DNA of 64,000 nt. Origin: Corynebacterium sp. p3-SID1056 (GTDB lineage Bacteria > Actinomycetota > Actinomycetes > Mycobacteriales > Mycobacteriaceae). The DNA is taken from NCBI RefSeq assembly GCF_025152525.1, contig NZ_JALXXL010000004.1, positions 124,001 to 188,000 on the forward strand, in the 5' to 3' direction. Below the pieces are notes generated by a model. It was not told where the DNA came from. It did no database searches and saw only the letters and a program-made list of their open reading frames with translations. Below are positions 16,517-26,155 of this stretch, piece after piece (position 1 is the first letter of the stretch; every line of letters begins with the position of its first letter). The translations under genes were made by a program, and so were the position numbers.

Positions 16517-18367
16517 TTAGATATTGAAGTAGTCTCGGATCTGCTGCACCAGCTGCGGGTGCAGGTAGGTCAGCGCTGCAGCAATGACGGCGAGCAGTGC
16601 TGCGAGCACGCCAAGCACCGTGAAGATGATGCCCGCGGTGCTGCTTCCAGCCTGCTTCGGGTCGTCGGCCGGTTGCGCCCCGGTCGTGAGCTTCTCGGCA
16701 GTCTTGGTGATGGTGGTCGGAACCTCAACCTTCGAGGTGCTGGTCAGTGTCTTCTCCACCGTGGTGGGCACGGTTGTGGTTACCTCAACTTCTTTCGTGG
16801 TCGGTGAGGTCTGCGTCGACGTGGACGTGACTACCGCGTCCTGGACCGTTGTCACGGTCGAAGTGACCTTCTTCTCCGAGGTCACCGTGGAGGTGACTAC
16901 CTCGGGCTCCGGCTTTTCAGTCGTCGTTGCGGTTGCGGTGACGGTTGCTGCAGAAGACTCTGCGGGCTCCGAAGGTTTCGCCGGCGTCGTCTCGGCCGCG
17001 GATTCTGTCGGCGTTGCCGCAGGCGTCGTCGTTTCCTCCTCCGGCTGCTGTGCGTCCTTCTTCTGCAGCGTCACCTGATCCACTACGTATGGGGTGTTGA
17101 TGTTGTAGGTGGTCAGCTTGAGCGTTTCCGGGTTGACCTCAACGCTGGTGTAGTCCGGGTTGTAGTCCTGGCGCCAGCGGGCGGTGGAGTCGTGCGCGAT
17201 ATCGGTTGCGCGCTCTTCGCGGATCCGCGGGTACTTCTGGCCGTCGGTGCCCTGGAAGTCGTAGTACTTGCCGCCGGTGGCGGTGGTGGAAGTGACGTAG
17301 AGGACCTGGTTCTCGTCCGGGATGAGCACGTCGCCGGCCTTTGCGGCACCTTCGGGGATGACAGGCTCGGCACCCTCCATAAGGTGGCTGCGGGTGTAGA
17401 TGTGGTCGTGGCCGCTCAGGACGAGGTCAACACCGGCGTCGGAAAGCTTCGGGGTGAGCTCTTCGCGCAGGCGCACCACGTCGTCGTCCGTGTAGTGGGT
17501 GCCCTGCGAGAACGGCGCGTGGTGGAAGCCTACGATGACCCAGTCCGCCTCTGCTCCGTGCTCGTCGATGGCGTTTTGGACGAACTCGGCGTGTTGCACG
17601 ATCTCATCGGACTTGGAGGCGTTGCTGTCCAGGCCGATGAAGAGCACGTTGTTGTAGTTAAAGAAGTAGTTTCCCGAGTCGTTTTCCTCATTGGGCAGGT
17701 AGAACGCGTCGTTGAAGTGGCGCTTGGTGGTGTAGGTCTCGTGGTTGCCGCGCAGCACGCCGAGGCGGTAGCTGCGCAGCTTCTCCGGGGCGGTAAACGC
17801 CTTGGTCTGCGCGGTGGCGGAGCCCCAGCCTTCAATCTGGTCGCCCAAGTGCATGATGAAGGAGGCGTCCGGGTGCTCAGAAGTCGCGGTGTTTACGGCC
17901 TTATCCCATGCGGCGGCCTGCTCTTTCACCTTGGCGTCAACACCGATCTGAGCGTCCGCGAAGGCGAGGAAGCTCCAGCTCTCCGATTGCGCGTCGGTGG
18001 TGAAGGTGTATTCGTCGGTCCATCCGATGCGATCGTTGCCCACGCGGTAGGCGTACTCGGTGTCCGGCTCGAGACCGGTCATCAAGGCCTCGTGGGGGCC
18101 GCGCTCAGATTCCACCCGCTGCTTGTCATCCGGTGCCGAGGTCTTCCAGTACTCGAGGTACTGGCTGCCCAAAGTCGGTGATTGCCAAGCGACGTTGGCC
18201 TGGGTCTCGTCCGCGCCGATGCCAAAGGTGAGGCGATCGACCTTATCCGTGGCGGCCTGTGCGGTGGGGACCGTCAACGTCGAGACAGACAGTGCAGCGC
18301 TCAGCGTCACGGCTATGGCGGGTCGCAGAAGTGAAGTGGGGCGGTGTGAAGTACGCGTGAGGGTCAT
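16517..18367 (-). CDS. Surface-anchored metallophosphoesterase (purple acid phosphatase type)
   Basis: 616 aa. Signal peptide to about residue 38 (cleavage after AQA), N-terminal Fn3-like domain of purple acid phosphatases (about 45-140), calcineurin-type phosphoesterase domain about 145-400 with FADAQIG, HLGDQIEGWG, RGNHETY, GFHHAPF and SGHDHIYTRS metal-binding motifs. Then a Thr/Ser/Val-rich stalk of some 130 residues and a C-terminal membrane helix (FTVLGVLAALLAVIAAALTY) with a short tail: an exported, membrane-tethered enzyme held above the cell wall. It probably releases phosphate from organic esters. Divergent from a PhoD-type phosphatase, suggesting phosphate-starvation control. Confidence 0.9.
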   Translation of the reverse strand: MTLTRTSHRPTSLLRPAIAVTLSAALSVSTLTVPTAQAATDKVDRLTFGIGADETQANVAWQSPTLGSQYLEYWKTSAPDDKQRVESERGPHEALMTGLEPDTEYAYRVGNDRIGWTDEYTFTTDAQSESWSFLAFADAQIGVDAKVKEQAAAWDKAVNTATSEHPDASFIMHLGDQIEGWGSATAQTKAFTAPEKLRSYRLGVLRGNHETYTTKRHFNDAFYLPNEENDSGNYFFNYNNVLFIGLDSNASKSDEIVQHAEFVQNAIDEHGAEADWVIVGFHHAPFSQGTHYTDDDVVRLREELTPKLSDAGVDLVLSGHDHIYTRSHLMEGAEPVIPEGAAKAGDVLIPDENQVLYVTSTTATGGKYYDFQGTDGQKYPRIREERATDIAHDSTARWRQDYNPDYTSVEVNPETLKLTTYNINTPYVVDQVTLQKKDAQQPEEETTTPAATPTESAAETTPAKPSEPAESSAATVTATATTTEKPEPEVVTSTVTSEKKVTSTVTTVQDAVVTSTSTQTSPTTKEVEVTTTVPTTVEKTLTSTSKVEVPTTITKTAEKLTTGAQPADDPKQAGSSTAGIIFTVLGVLAALLAVIAAALTYLHPQLVQQIRDYFNI

Positions 18368-18503
18368 GGTCTGCTACCTAACCTGAACGTTTTAAACAGC
18401 CGGTTACATGCAAAGTGCCCGAAAGCTGAATAGAAGGTGAACTTTTGCCAACATCGTGCTGTTCGCCTTGCGGGACGCGTTGTGCTGGTTGAAAGTAAGC
18501 GGC

Positions 18504-20186
18504 ATGAGCTCAGAAATCCGTGTGAATCGTCGTGTCCTCCTGCAAGCTGGCGCAGCATCGGCTGCGGCCGTGGCCATTGGGGCCGGGGGCGCGTACGCCG
18601 CGCGCACCTCTACGGTGTCCACCCCAGAAGGTCCGACCACGGCGGGGGAATGGGGCTTGCCGTTTTTGCACGGGGTGGCCTCAGGCGACCCGCTTCCGGA
18701 CCGCGTGGTGCTCTGGACCCGTGTGACACCTTCGCGCGACGCGCTGCCCGGATCTGGTCTGGGTGAGGACGTGGAGCTTGAGTGGCAGATCGATACCTCG
18801 GAGGACTTCGACAACCCGCGCACCGGCACGGTCGTGGCGATTGCCTCGGCCGACCACACGGTGCATGTGGACCCGACCGGTCTTTCACCGGATACGGAGT
18901 ACTTCTACCGCTTCATCGTGCAGGGTGGAGAGCACGCGGGGGCGACCTCCCCGGTCGGTCGCACCCTGACCGCGCCTGCGGAGGATGCGGAGCTGGATCA
19001 GCTCAACCTCGCCATCGCCTCGTGTGCCAACTGGGAGTCCGGGTTTTTCAGCGCGTATGGCGACATGGCGCAGCGGGCACGCAACCGCGAGATCGACCAC
19101 GTGGTGTTCTTGGGCGACTACATTTACGAGTATCCGACCGGCGAGTACGCGGGCAAGAGCGGCGTGGCGCGCATGCACCACCCGGAGTGGGAGATCACCA
19201 CGCTCGAGGACTACCGCCAGCGCTACGGACGCTACCGTACCGACCTCAACCTGCAGGCCGCTCACGGCGCGTGCCCGTGGATTGTGGTGTGGGATGACCA
19301 CGAGGTTGCGAACAACAACTGGCGTGACGGCGCGGAAAACCATACGGATGGTCGCGTTGAAGGTGAGTGGGCGCAGCGTCGAGAAGCGGCGATGCAGGCG
19401 TACTTCGAGTGGCTGCCGGTGCGCGCCGAGTCGCTTTCCGAGGAGCGCCGCATCTACCGCCGCTTCACTTTCGGCACGCTCGCGCAGCTGACGGTGATGG
19501 ACCTGCGTACCTACCGCGACGAGGAGACCACGGGCGCGCAGTTCGACGACCCGGATCGCACGATGCTGGGCTCCGAGCAGTTCGACTGGCTGGCCGAGCA
19601 GCTGAAAACTTCCAATGCCCGCTGGGATGTGCTGGGCAACTCGGTGATGATTTCGCCGATGCGTTTCGCCACGATCGCGGGCAACGACAAGGCGAATGAG
19701 GCGATCGGCTACATCCGGGAACGCTCGACCGGTATCGCCGTCAATTCGGACCAGTGGGACGGCTACACCGCCGAACGGGACCGACTCCTCACCGTGCTGG
19801 ACGAGCAGGGGAGCAACGCGCTGTTTCTTACCGGCGACATCCACTCCGAGTGGGCGAACTCGATATCTGCAACCTACGGTGAGATCGGCTGCGAGATGGT
19901 CACCACTTCGATCTCCGCGCCCAATGTGGACGAGATTCTCACCAGCGCGTTCGGCACCTACCACCCGGAGGACAACTCCACCTCGCTGCTGGTAGAGAAG
20001 GTCATCCGCGACAATAACCCGTGGGTCAACCACATCGATTTCGACGCGCACGGCTACGGCGTCGCCAGCATCCACCACGATTTCGTGGACATGCTCTACT
20101 ACCGCGTCTCTGACGTCGAGGACCCGGAGGCCACGGTCGCGCTCGGCGAGCAGCGCCAGTGGCGCATCGGTGAGGGCTTCGTCTAG
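18504..20186 (+). CDS. phoD: PhoD-family alkaline phosphatase/phosphodiesterase
   Basis: 560 aa. Twin-arginine signal VNRRVLLQAGAASAAAVAIG at the N-terminus, so exported folded by Tat, as usual for PhoD, which needs Fe and Ca. Motifs: GVASGDPLPDRVVLWTRV, IASCANWESG, FLGDYIYEYP, WDDHEVANNNW, TGDIHSEWANS. Length is typical. ATG 18504 fits the Tat signal; the longer frame (18456) adds an unlikely hydrophobic prefix. The 136-bp intergenic region is shared with the divergent surface phosphatase. Confidence 0.93.
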   Translation: MSSEIRVNRRVLLQAGAASAAAVAIGAGGAYAARTSTVSTPEGPTTAGEWGLPFLHGVASGDPLPDRVVLWTRVTPSRDALPGSGLGEDVELEWQIDTSEDFDNPRTGTVVAIASADHTVHVDPTGLSPDTEYFYRFIVQGGEHAGATSPVGRTLTAPAEDAELDQLNLAIASCANWESGFFSAYGDMAQRARNREIDHVVFLGDYIYEYPTGEYAGKSGVARMHHPEWEITTLEDYRQRYGRYRTDLNLQAAHGACPWIVVWDDHEVANNNWRDGAENHTDGRVEGEWAQRREAAMQAYFEWLPVRAESLSEERRIYRRFTFGTLAQLTVMDLRTYRDEETTGAQFDDPDRTMLGSEQFDWLAEQLKTSNARWDVLGNSVMISPMRFATIAGNDKANEAIGYIRERSTGIAVNSDQWDGYTAERDRLLTVLDEQGSNALFLTGDIHSEWANSISATYGEIGCEMVTTSISAPNVDEILTSAFGTYHPEDNSTSLLVEKVIRDNNPWVNHIDFDAHGYGVASIHHDFVDMLYYRVSDVEDPEATVALGEQRQWRIGEGFV

Positions 20187-20204
20187 GCCTTTGCTTATCG
20201 ACGC

Positions 20205-20894
20205 CTACAGCGCCGCCTCCAAACGCTCACGCGCGGCGAGCAGCGCCTCGCCCCATTTCGCGGCGGGGCTGGGGGATAAACGCTCCGCCGGGCCGGAGAC
20301 GGAGAGGACGGCGATGACGCTGCCGTCGCGCTCCCGGACGGGGGTGGAGACAGAGGCGAGCCCGACTTCGCGTTCGGCGACCGATTCTGCAAGTCCGGTC
20401 TCGCGGACTTTACGGAGTTCGGAGGCGGGGAAGGGCGTGGCGTCGATAAGCGAGAAAGCGGCGTAGACTCGCGCGGCCGAGCCTGCTGCGAGCGAGAGCT
20501 GCGATCCCACGGGCACGGTGTAGGTTAGGCCGGCGGCTGGCTCCTCGGCCGCGATGCATGTGCGGGTCTCGCCGGTGAGCTCGTAGAGTTGCACGGCCTC
20601 GCCGGTGGTGGTGACGAGCTCGCGCATGATCGGAGATGCGGCGCTGAGCAGCAGCGGGGAGGTGCCCGAGGTGAAGCTTGCGAGCGCGGGACCGATTGTC
20701 CACGCGCCGGATTCGGTGCGGGCGAGGATGTGGTGGACCTCGAGCGCTGTGGCGATGCGGTGGGTGGTCGCGCGCGGGAGGCCGGTGTCCTCGCTGAGCT
20801 GTGCGAGCGTCTTTTCCCCGCGGGCGACGGCGCGCACGATTGCAACGGAGCGGTCAAGCACTTTGATGCCGGAATCTTCGCTATACTGTCTCAC
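20205..20894 (-). CDS. ltbR: IclR-type regulator of leucine (and tryptophan) biosynthesis
   Basis: 229 aa. N-terminal winged HTH (about 10-65: KTLAQLSEDTGLPRATTHRI) and C-terminal IclR effector domain. Divergent to leuC exactly as ltbR (cg1486) in C. glutamicum, where LtbR represses leuB, leuCD and a trp operon; homologues elsewhere are called NdgR. GTG 20894 (VRQYSEDSGIKVLDRS) is chosen because TATCAT lies 7 bases upstream on the minus strand (leaderless); ATG 20918 is the alternative. The operator candidate at 20900-20913 overlaps this -10, suggesting autoregulation. Confidence 0.9.
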   Translation of the reverse strand: MRQYSEDSGIKVLDRSVAIVRAVARGEKTLAQLSEDTGLPRATTHRIATALEVHHILARTESGAWTIGPALASFTSGTSPLLLSAASPIMRELVTTTGEAVQLYELTGETRTCIAAEEPAAGLTYTVPVGSQLSLAAGSAARVYAAFSLIDATPFPASELRKVRETGLAESVAEREVGLASVSTPVRERDGSVIAVLSVSGPAERLSPSPAAKWGEALLAARERLEAAL

Positions 20895-20899
20895 GTAAT

Positions 20900-20913
20900 G
20901 GATGATACCATCC
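20900..20913. promoter_or_regulatory. Near-palindrome in the ltbR-leuC intergenic region
   Basis: GGATGATACCATCC matches its own reverse complement at all but two symmetric positions. It covers the ltbR -10 (TATCAT, minus strand 20907-20902) and lies 55 bp before leuC. Candidate LtbR binding site, by position only. Confidence 0.4.
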
Positions 20914-20967
20914 CGCATCTTGGGAAGCAGAGTCGTTTCCGAGGCGTGGGGACGGAGGAGGAACAGT

Positions 20968-22389
20968 ATGGCACGCACGCCACAAACCCTGGCAGAAAAG
21001 GTCTGGAACGACCACGTCGTCAAAGCCGGCGAAAACGGTGAACCCGACCTTATTTACATCGACTTCCAGCTGCTGCACGAGGTGACCTCCCCGCAAGCCT
21101 TCGACGGGCTGCGCATGGCCGGGCGCGCAATGCGGCACCCGGAACTGCACCTGGCCACCGAAGACCACAACGTGCCCACCGAGGGCATCGTCAGCGGCAA
21201 CCTGCTCGAGATTCACGAGCCGACCTCGCGCACCCAGGTGGAAACCCTGCGGAAAAACTGCGAAGAGTTCGGCGTGACACTGCACCCGATGGGGGACGTC
21301 AAGCAGGGCATCGTGCACACGGTCGGCCCGCAACTGGGCATCACCCAGCCTGGCATGACGATTGTTTGCGGAGACTCGCACACCTCCACCCACGGCGCGT
21401 TCGGCTCTATCGCCATGGGCATCGGCACCTCCGAGGTCGAGCACGTCATGGCTACCCAGACGCTGTCGCTCAAACCCTTCAAGACGATGGCGGTGGAGGT
21501 CACGGGCGAGCTCGCGGAAGGCGTGAGCGCCAAGGACCTCATTTTGGCCATCATCGCGAAGATTGGCACCGGCGGCGGCCAGGGCCACATCATTGAGTAC
21601 CGCGGCGAGGCCATTGAGAAGCTGTCCATGGAAGCGCGCATGACGATTTGCAACATGTCGATCGAGGCAGGTGCCCGCGCCGGCATGGTCGCACCGGACG
21701 AGAAGACCTTCGAGTACGTCAAGGGCCGTGAGTACGCCCCGACCGGCGCCGACTGGGATGCTGCCGTTGAGTACTGGAAGACGCTGCCCACCGACGAGGG
21801 CGCCGAGTTCGACACCGTCGTGGAAATCGACGGCTCGAGCCTCACCCCCTTCGTCACCTGGGGCACCAACCCGGGCCAGGGGCTCCCGCTGGCGAGCGAC
21901 GTGCCCGACCCCGAGGACTTCACCGACGAGAGCTCCAAGCAGGCCGCCGAGAAGGCGCTGGCCTACATGGATCTGACCCCGGGCACGCCGCTGCGCGAGA
22001 TCGCCATCGACACCGTCTTCCTCGGCTCCTGCACCAACGCGCGAATCGAAGACCTGCGCGCCGCCGCATCCGTGGTGCGCGGCCGCCACATCGCGGACAA
22101 CACCCGCATGCTGGTCGTGCCTTCCTCCACGCTGGTCAAACAGCAAGCGGAAGAGGAAGGCCTGGACAAAATTTTCACCGAGTTCGGTGCCGAGTGGCGC
22201 ACCGCCGGTTGCTCCATGTGCCTGGGCATGAACCCAGACCAGTTGGCGCCGGGGGAGCGGTCGGCGTCGACAAGCAACCGCAACTTCGAGGGCCGCCAGG
22301 GCCCGGGCGGGCGCACCCACCTCGTCTCGCCGCTGGTCGCCGCCGCTACCGCGGTCACCGGCCACCTCGCCAGCCCCGCCGACCTGTAA
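20968..22389 (+). CDS. leuC: 3-isopropylmalate dehydratase large subunit
   Basis: 473 aa aconitase-family subunit isomerising 2- to 3-isopropylmalate together with LeuD. Cys ligands of the 4Fe-4S cluster are seen in LGSCTNARI and [23 protein letters not shown] and [13 protein letters not shown] are family hallmarks. ATG 20968 has GGAGGAGGAA (20954-20963) just upstream; the longer frame starting at 20902 adds residues with no similarity. leuD follows after 14 bp. Confidence 0.97.
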   Translation: MARTPQTLAEKVWNDHVVKAGENGEPDLIYIDFQLLHEVTSPQAFDGLRMAGRAMRHPELHLATEDHNVPTEGIVSGNLLEIHEPTSRTQVETLRKNCEEFGVTLHPMGDVKQGIVHTVGPQLGITQPGMTIVCGDSHTSTHGAFGSIAMGIGTSEVEHVMATQTLSLKPFKTMAVEVTGELAEGVSAKDLILAIIAKIGTGGGQGHIIEYRGEAIEKLSMEARMTICNMSIEAGARAGMVAPDEKTFEYVKGREYAPTGADWDAAVEYWKTLPTDEGAEFDTVVEIDGSSLTPFVTWGTNPGQGLPLASDVPDPEDFTDESSKQAAEKALAYMDLTPGTPLREIAIDTVFLGSCTNARIEDLRAAASVVRGRHIADNTRMLVVPSSTLVKQQAEEEGLDKIFTEFGAEWRTAGCSMCLGMNPDQLAPGERSASTSNRNFEGRQGPGGRTHLVSPLVAAATAVTGHLASPADL

Positions 22390-22403
22390 AAGGAGAAAGC
22401 ATC

Positions 22404-22994
22404 ATGGAGAAATTCACCACCCACACCGGCGTCGGCGTGCCGCTGACCCGCTCAAACGTCGATACCGACCAGATCATCCCCGCCCGCTACCTCAAGCGCG
22501 TTTCGCGCACCGGCTTCGAAGACGGCCTATTTTCCAACTGGCGCGAAAACCAGCCGGACTTCGTGCTCAACCAGGACGAGTACGCCGACGGCTCCGTGCT
22601 CTTTGCCGGACCGGATTTCGGTACTGGCTCCTCCCGCGAGCACGCAGTCTGGGCGCTGATGGACTACGGCTTCAAGGCCGTGTTCAGCCCGCGTTTCGCG
22701 GATATCTTCCGCGGTAACTCCGGCAAGGCCGGCCTGCTCGCGGGCATTATGAGCGAGTCCGACATCGAGCTGATCTGGAAGCAGCTCGAGCAGCAGCCCG
22801 GCCTCGAAGCCACCGTCTCGCTCGCGGACCGCACCGTCACCGTGGGCGAAAACACCTACACCTTCGAGATCGACGACTACACCCGCTGGCGGCTCATGGA
22901 AGGCCTCGACGACATCGGGCTTACGCTTCGCGACGACGCCGCCATCGCCGACTACGAATCCGCCCGACCCGCATTCAAGCCGGCGGTGCGATAA
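22404..22994 (+). CDS. leuD: 3-isopropylmalate dehydratase small subunit
   Basis: 196 aa swivel-domain partner of LeuC. Visible: [35 protein letters not shown] and GLLAGIM. ATG 22404 has AGGAG eight bases upstream, immediately after the leuC stop, so leuCD is one operon. Length is normal. Confidence 0.97.
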   Translation: MEKFTTHTGVGVPLTRSNVDTDQIIPARYLKRVSRTGFEDGLFSNWRENQPDFVLNQDEYADGSVLFAGPDFGTGSSREHAVWALMDYGFKAVFSPRFADIFRGNSGKAGLLAGIMSESDIELIWKQLEQQPGLEATVSLADRTVTVGENTYTFEIDDYTRWRLMEGLDDIGLTLRDDAAIADYESARPAFKPAVR

Positions 22995-23015
22995 CACGCT
23001 CCCGTGCTGCGCGGG

Positions 23016-23465
23016 CTACTCCGGTAGCTTGCGCAGCACCTCGGGTGCGAACTCGGACAAAAACGCCTTCGCGGTGTTTACCAGGCCGAGCACGCCGCGG
23101 TCGACGAAGTCCCGGAACTGCTCGTCGGTGTGCTGCCACTGGCACGGCAGCGCATAGGAGATTCCGAGGGCGGCAAGGTCGCGCTCCGGCTCCTCAATCG
23201 CAATTGCGGTGGGGAAGGAGCGGGCGTTGTTGAACTGCTCGCAAAACTCGAGCACGTCTTCAAAACGGGAGGCGGGAATCTCGCTCACACCGATCGTGGT
23301 AAACAGCACGATCGTATTCGACGTATAGGAGATATCCATCGCGATGCCGGAAAAGACCGTCCGGATCGTGTCTTGTGCTTCGGACTCGCTGTACTTCCAC
23401 CCCTGCGCAGCGAAGTAGTCGCGCACGCGTGCCAGGTCAGACTGCTTCACACCGGTAGCGCTCAT
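23016..23465 (-). CDS. YbjN-domain protein
   Basis: 149 aa, no signal peptide or membrane segment. Fold resembles the YbjN/type III secretion chaperone-like family: N-terminal helix (DLARVRDYFAAQGWKY), antiparallel strands (MDISYTSNTIVLFTTIG), then a long helix (FEDVLEFCEQFNNAR) and a second helix ending LSEFAPEVL. Molecular role unknown; the family is often a chaperone or motility-related. It is a diverged paralogue of the gene just upstream, with 3 bp between them, so the pair may form a heterodimer. Shares an operon with the MutT1-like gene. Confidence 0.75.
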   Translation of the reverse strand: MSATGVKQSDLARVRDYFAAQGWKYSESEAQDTIRTVFSGIAMDISYTSNTIVLFTTIGVSEIPASRFEDVLEFCEQFNNARSFPTAIAIEEPERDLAALGISYALPCQWQHTDEQFRDFVDRGVLGLVNTAKAFLSEFAPEVLRKLPE

Positions 23466-23468
23466 CGT

Positions 23469-23912
23469 TTAGGCCTCCTTCTCAGCGGATCCGTCGCGCA
23501 GCTGCGGCAGCTGCTCGTTCAGCGTATCCGTGGCGTAGCGCAGCATAGCGAAGCTGAAGTCCAGGATCTTCTGCAGCTGCTCGTCGTCGGCGCCGCCGAC
23601 CGGGAAATACGGGGCGTCGATAAAAGCGAGCATCGCGCCGTCGTCCCAATCCACCCGGTGCGCGCGCAGTCGGGGAAGGGAGCGGTTGAGGTGGTTGACC
23701 GCCCGGCGCAGCGCCGCCTTGTCCTCATCGCTGCGCGCCTTGCCCAGCCAGCGCGACACGATGTTGAGCATGTCGCCCTCGATCCGGAAGAAACACACGG
23801 CGCTGGGGAACGCGGTGACCGTCAACCCATCGGTCTCGCTGCGGTAGTGCTTGAGGCCTAGCGCATCCAGGGTGGCCTCAATGCGCTCCTGCGTGACGGG
23901 AGCGAAAGCCAT
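23469..23912 (-). CDS. YbjN-domain protein
   Basis: 147 aa, same overall pattern as its neighbour: N-terminal helix (RIEATLDALGLKHY), strands (GLTVTAFPSAVCFFRIEG), then ALRRAVNHLNRSLPRLRAH and a strand/helix pair (WDDGAMLAFIDAPYF; LDFSFAMLRYATDTL). No catalytic residues are obvious. The middle gene of the run 24950-23016, with 18 bp upstream and 3 bp downstream. Function unknown. Confidence 0.75.
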   Translation of the reverse strand: MAFAPVTQERIEATLDALGLKHYRSETDGLTVTAFPSAVCFFRIEGDMLNIVSRWLGKARSDEDKAALRRAVNHLNRSLPRLRAHRVDWDDGAMLAFIDAPYFPVGGADDEQLQKILDFSFAMLRYATDTLNEQLPQLRDGSAEKEA

Positions 23913-23930
23913 AAACTTCTTCGTCCTTTC

Positions 23931-24950
23931 TTACTGCACTGGCAGTGCCGACGGAAGGTAATCCGCGCCGGTGAGCTGACCATCGTGGAAGGTCAGCGAC
24001 CATACGGATCCCTTCTTCGCCTTGATCTCTGAATCGATCGGCAACGTACCGTTTGCTGCCAACCACGCTATCAGCCCGGGGATGGCCTCGCCCTGGCTGC
24101 ACACGACGCTCGTGCCGCCGGCGTCGATGATGTCCTGAAAAGCGCGCTTGGCGCCCACCATGTCTTCCAGCCACGCCTGATCGCCGAAGCGGGAATCGAC
24201 GGTGATGTCGAGGCCCAGCTCGTCGGCAAGCGGCTCTACCGTGGAGCGGCAGCGATCCGGGCGCGCCGAGTAGATCCGCTCTGGCGCAAATGGCGCGAGC
24301 AGCGGCACGAGCATTTCCGCCTGCCGACGCCCCTTCTTATCCAACGGACGCAGATTATCGTCGCCTGACCACTTTTGCCGCTCGTGCGCGCGGGCGTGGC
24401 GCACCAGCAGGATGCGCGTGTGCGCGGGGCGCGAGAAGCGCTTCTCGGCCTTTTCGAGTACCTTGCGGTCGAGCGCGTAGCTCATCAACTCCTTTGCCTG
24501 GGAGATAGGCAGCCAGCGGATTTCGTCGACCTCGTCGTTCGAGGTGAACTCGCCGCCGGTGACCTCCCCGGTCCAGTAATAGACCACCTTGGTGGTGTTT
24601 TTCACGGGGTAGACCGTCTTGCCCAAGAGCTTGCCCAAGCGGACGTGGTAGCCGGTCTCCTCGCGGATTTCGCGCACGGCGGTGGCAATCAGCGACTCAC
24701 CCGGGTCGAGCTTGCCTTTCGCCAGCGACCAATCGTCGTAATGCGGGCGGTGGATGCAAGCAACCTCAATCGAGGAGGCATCGCTGTTATCGCCGCGCCA
24801 CAGCACCGCGCCGGCGGCCAGCGTGGTGCGGGTGAACTCGTCCTGCGGGCGCTTCGGCACTTCTTGATGGCGGCCGGTCAAAAACATCTCCCCGGCGATG
24901 TCCTTGTGCTGCTCGTGCAGTTTCCCCTTATGCGATTTCTTTTCAGCCAT
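23931..24950 (-). CDS. Nudix hydrolase fused to a histidine phosphatase (MutT1-like)
   Basis: 339 aa two-domain protein. Nudix box: GKLDPGES, then REIREETGY about 80-100. After residue 175 a phosphoglycerate-mutase-type domain begins with LLVRHARAHE (RHx motif) and continues with YSARPDRCRSTVEPLA and VCSQGEAIPG; the second catalytic His position reads SQGE where SHGE would be expected, so phosphatase activity may be lost or modified. Mycobacterial MutT1 has the same architecture and removes 8-oxo-GTP and diadenosine polyphosphates. Head of a three-gene operon with the YbjN pair. Confidence 0.88.
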   Translation of the reverse strand: MAEKKSHKGKLHEQHKDIAGEMFLTGRHQEVPKRPQDEFTRTTLAAGAVLWRGDNSDASSIEVACIHRPHYDDWSLAKGKLDPGESLIATAVREIREETGYHVRLGKLLGKTVYPVKNTTKVVYYWTGEVTGGEFTSNDEVDEIRWLPISQAKELMSYALDRKVLEKAEKRFSRPAHTRILLVRHARAHERQKWSGDDNLRPLDKKGRRQAEMLVPLLAPFAPERIYSARPDRCRSTVEPLADELGLDITVDSRFGDQAWLEDMVGAKRAFQDIIDAGGTSVVCSQGEAIPGLIAWLAANGTLPIDSEIKAKKGSVWSLTFHDGQLTGADYLPSALPVQ

Positions 24951-25137
24951 ACCCGCTATCTTTGCCTACCTTGCCTCAGTGCGCCACGCGCGGCACGCCC
25001 CTGGGCGGTGTCGATTGTGGAAAAGGGTGCAATTCGCTGCTGCGGGTGCCGCCGGGCTCGGGACGGTACAACGGCCGTGCGGGTGATAGGTTGAAACAAC
25101 GTTTGGTGGCAGATGGATCAGGAAGGCATGCAAACCG

Positions 25138-26133
25138 ATGGTGAATGTGGCAGTGCTCGGTGCCGGTTCGTGGGGGACAACGCTTGCGAAGGTCTTTGCC
25201 GACGCCGGCAACACCGTCGACCTGTGGGCGCGCCGGCCCGAACTCGCGCGCCAGCTGGCCGACACTCGGGAAAATCCCGACTACCTGCCTGGAATTAGGC
25301 TGCCCGAGACGGTGCGCCCCACCGCCGATGCGACAGAGGCCTTGGACGCCGATATCGTCGTCTTTGCGGTGCCCAGCCAGACCATGCGTGAAAACCTCAA
25401 GGCATGGGCGCCCCACCTGCGCGTTGACTCCACGCTGCTTTCCATCTCAAAAGGCATTGAGACGGATACCCACCTGCGGATGTCGCAGATCATTGGCGAG
25501 GTCACTGGGGCCGAGGACGACCGCATCGCCGTGCTCTCTGGCCCGAACCTGGCCCGGGAGGTTGCGCTCGAGCAGCCCGCCGCCACCGTGATTGCCTGCA
25601 GCGATCTCAACCGGGCCAAGCTGGTCCAGGCCGCGTGCGCCACGAGCTATCTGCGCCCGTACACCAACGAAGACGTGATCGGCTGCGAGATCGGCGGCGC
25701 GACCAAGAACGTGATCGCGCTGGCCTGCGGCATGGCTTCCGGCCAGGGGCTGGGGGAGAACACGCTCGCTACGCTCATTACCCGCGGCTTGGCGGAGATT
25801 ACCCGCCTCGGTACCGAACTGGGCGCGGATGCGCGTACCTTTTCCGGGCTGGCCGGCCTGGGCGACCTGGTGGCGACCTGTTCTTCGCCGCTGTCGCGTA
25901 ACCGCACGTTCGGCTCCGCCCTCGGCAAGGGCGCGACGATCGAGGAGGCGAAGGCCGCGACGCGCGGGCAGGTCGCGGAGGGCGTGGTGTCGTCGAGAAG
26001 CATTTTTCAGCTCGCGCAAGAACGCGGCGTCGACATGCCGCTGACCCAGGCGGTGTACGCGGTCTGCCATAAGGGTGTGAAGGTTCCGGAGACTATTGCG
26101 GCGCTGATGGGGCGGAGCAAGAAATCCGAGTAA
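25138..26133 (+). CDS. gpsA: Glycerol-3-phosphate dehydrogenase [NAD(P)+]
   Basis: 331 aa cytosolic enzyme reducing dihydroxyacetone phosphate to sn-glycerol 3-phosphate for phospholipids. N-terminal [15 protein letters not shown] nucleotide motif (about 8-22), [19 protein letters not shown], catalytic Lys in [17 protein letters not shown], and [17 protein letters not shown] 25138 with AGGAAGG 11 bases upstream; GTG 25141 is one codon later. Followed by ddl 22 bp downstream, as in C. glutamicum and M. tuberculosis. Confidence 0.97.
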   Translation: MVNVAVLGAGSWGTTLAKVFADAGNTVDLWARRPELARQLADTRENPDYLPGIRLPETVRPTADATEALDADIVVFAVPSQTMRENLKAWAPHLRVDSTLLSISKGIETDTHLRMSQIIGEVTGAEDDRIAVLSGPNLAREVALEQPAATVIACSDLNRAKLVQAACATSYLRPYTNEDVIGCEIGGATKNVIALACGMASGQGLGENTLATLITRGLAEITRLGTELGADARTFSGLAGLGDLVATCSSPLSRNRTFGSALGKGATIEEAKAATRGQVAEGVVSSRSIFQLAQERGVDMPLTQAVYAVCHKGVKVPETIAALMGRSKKSE

Positions 26134-26155
26134 GTTCCTGGTGTAGTCTCGTCAT

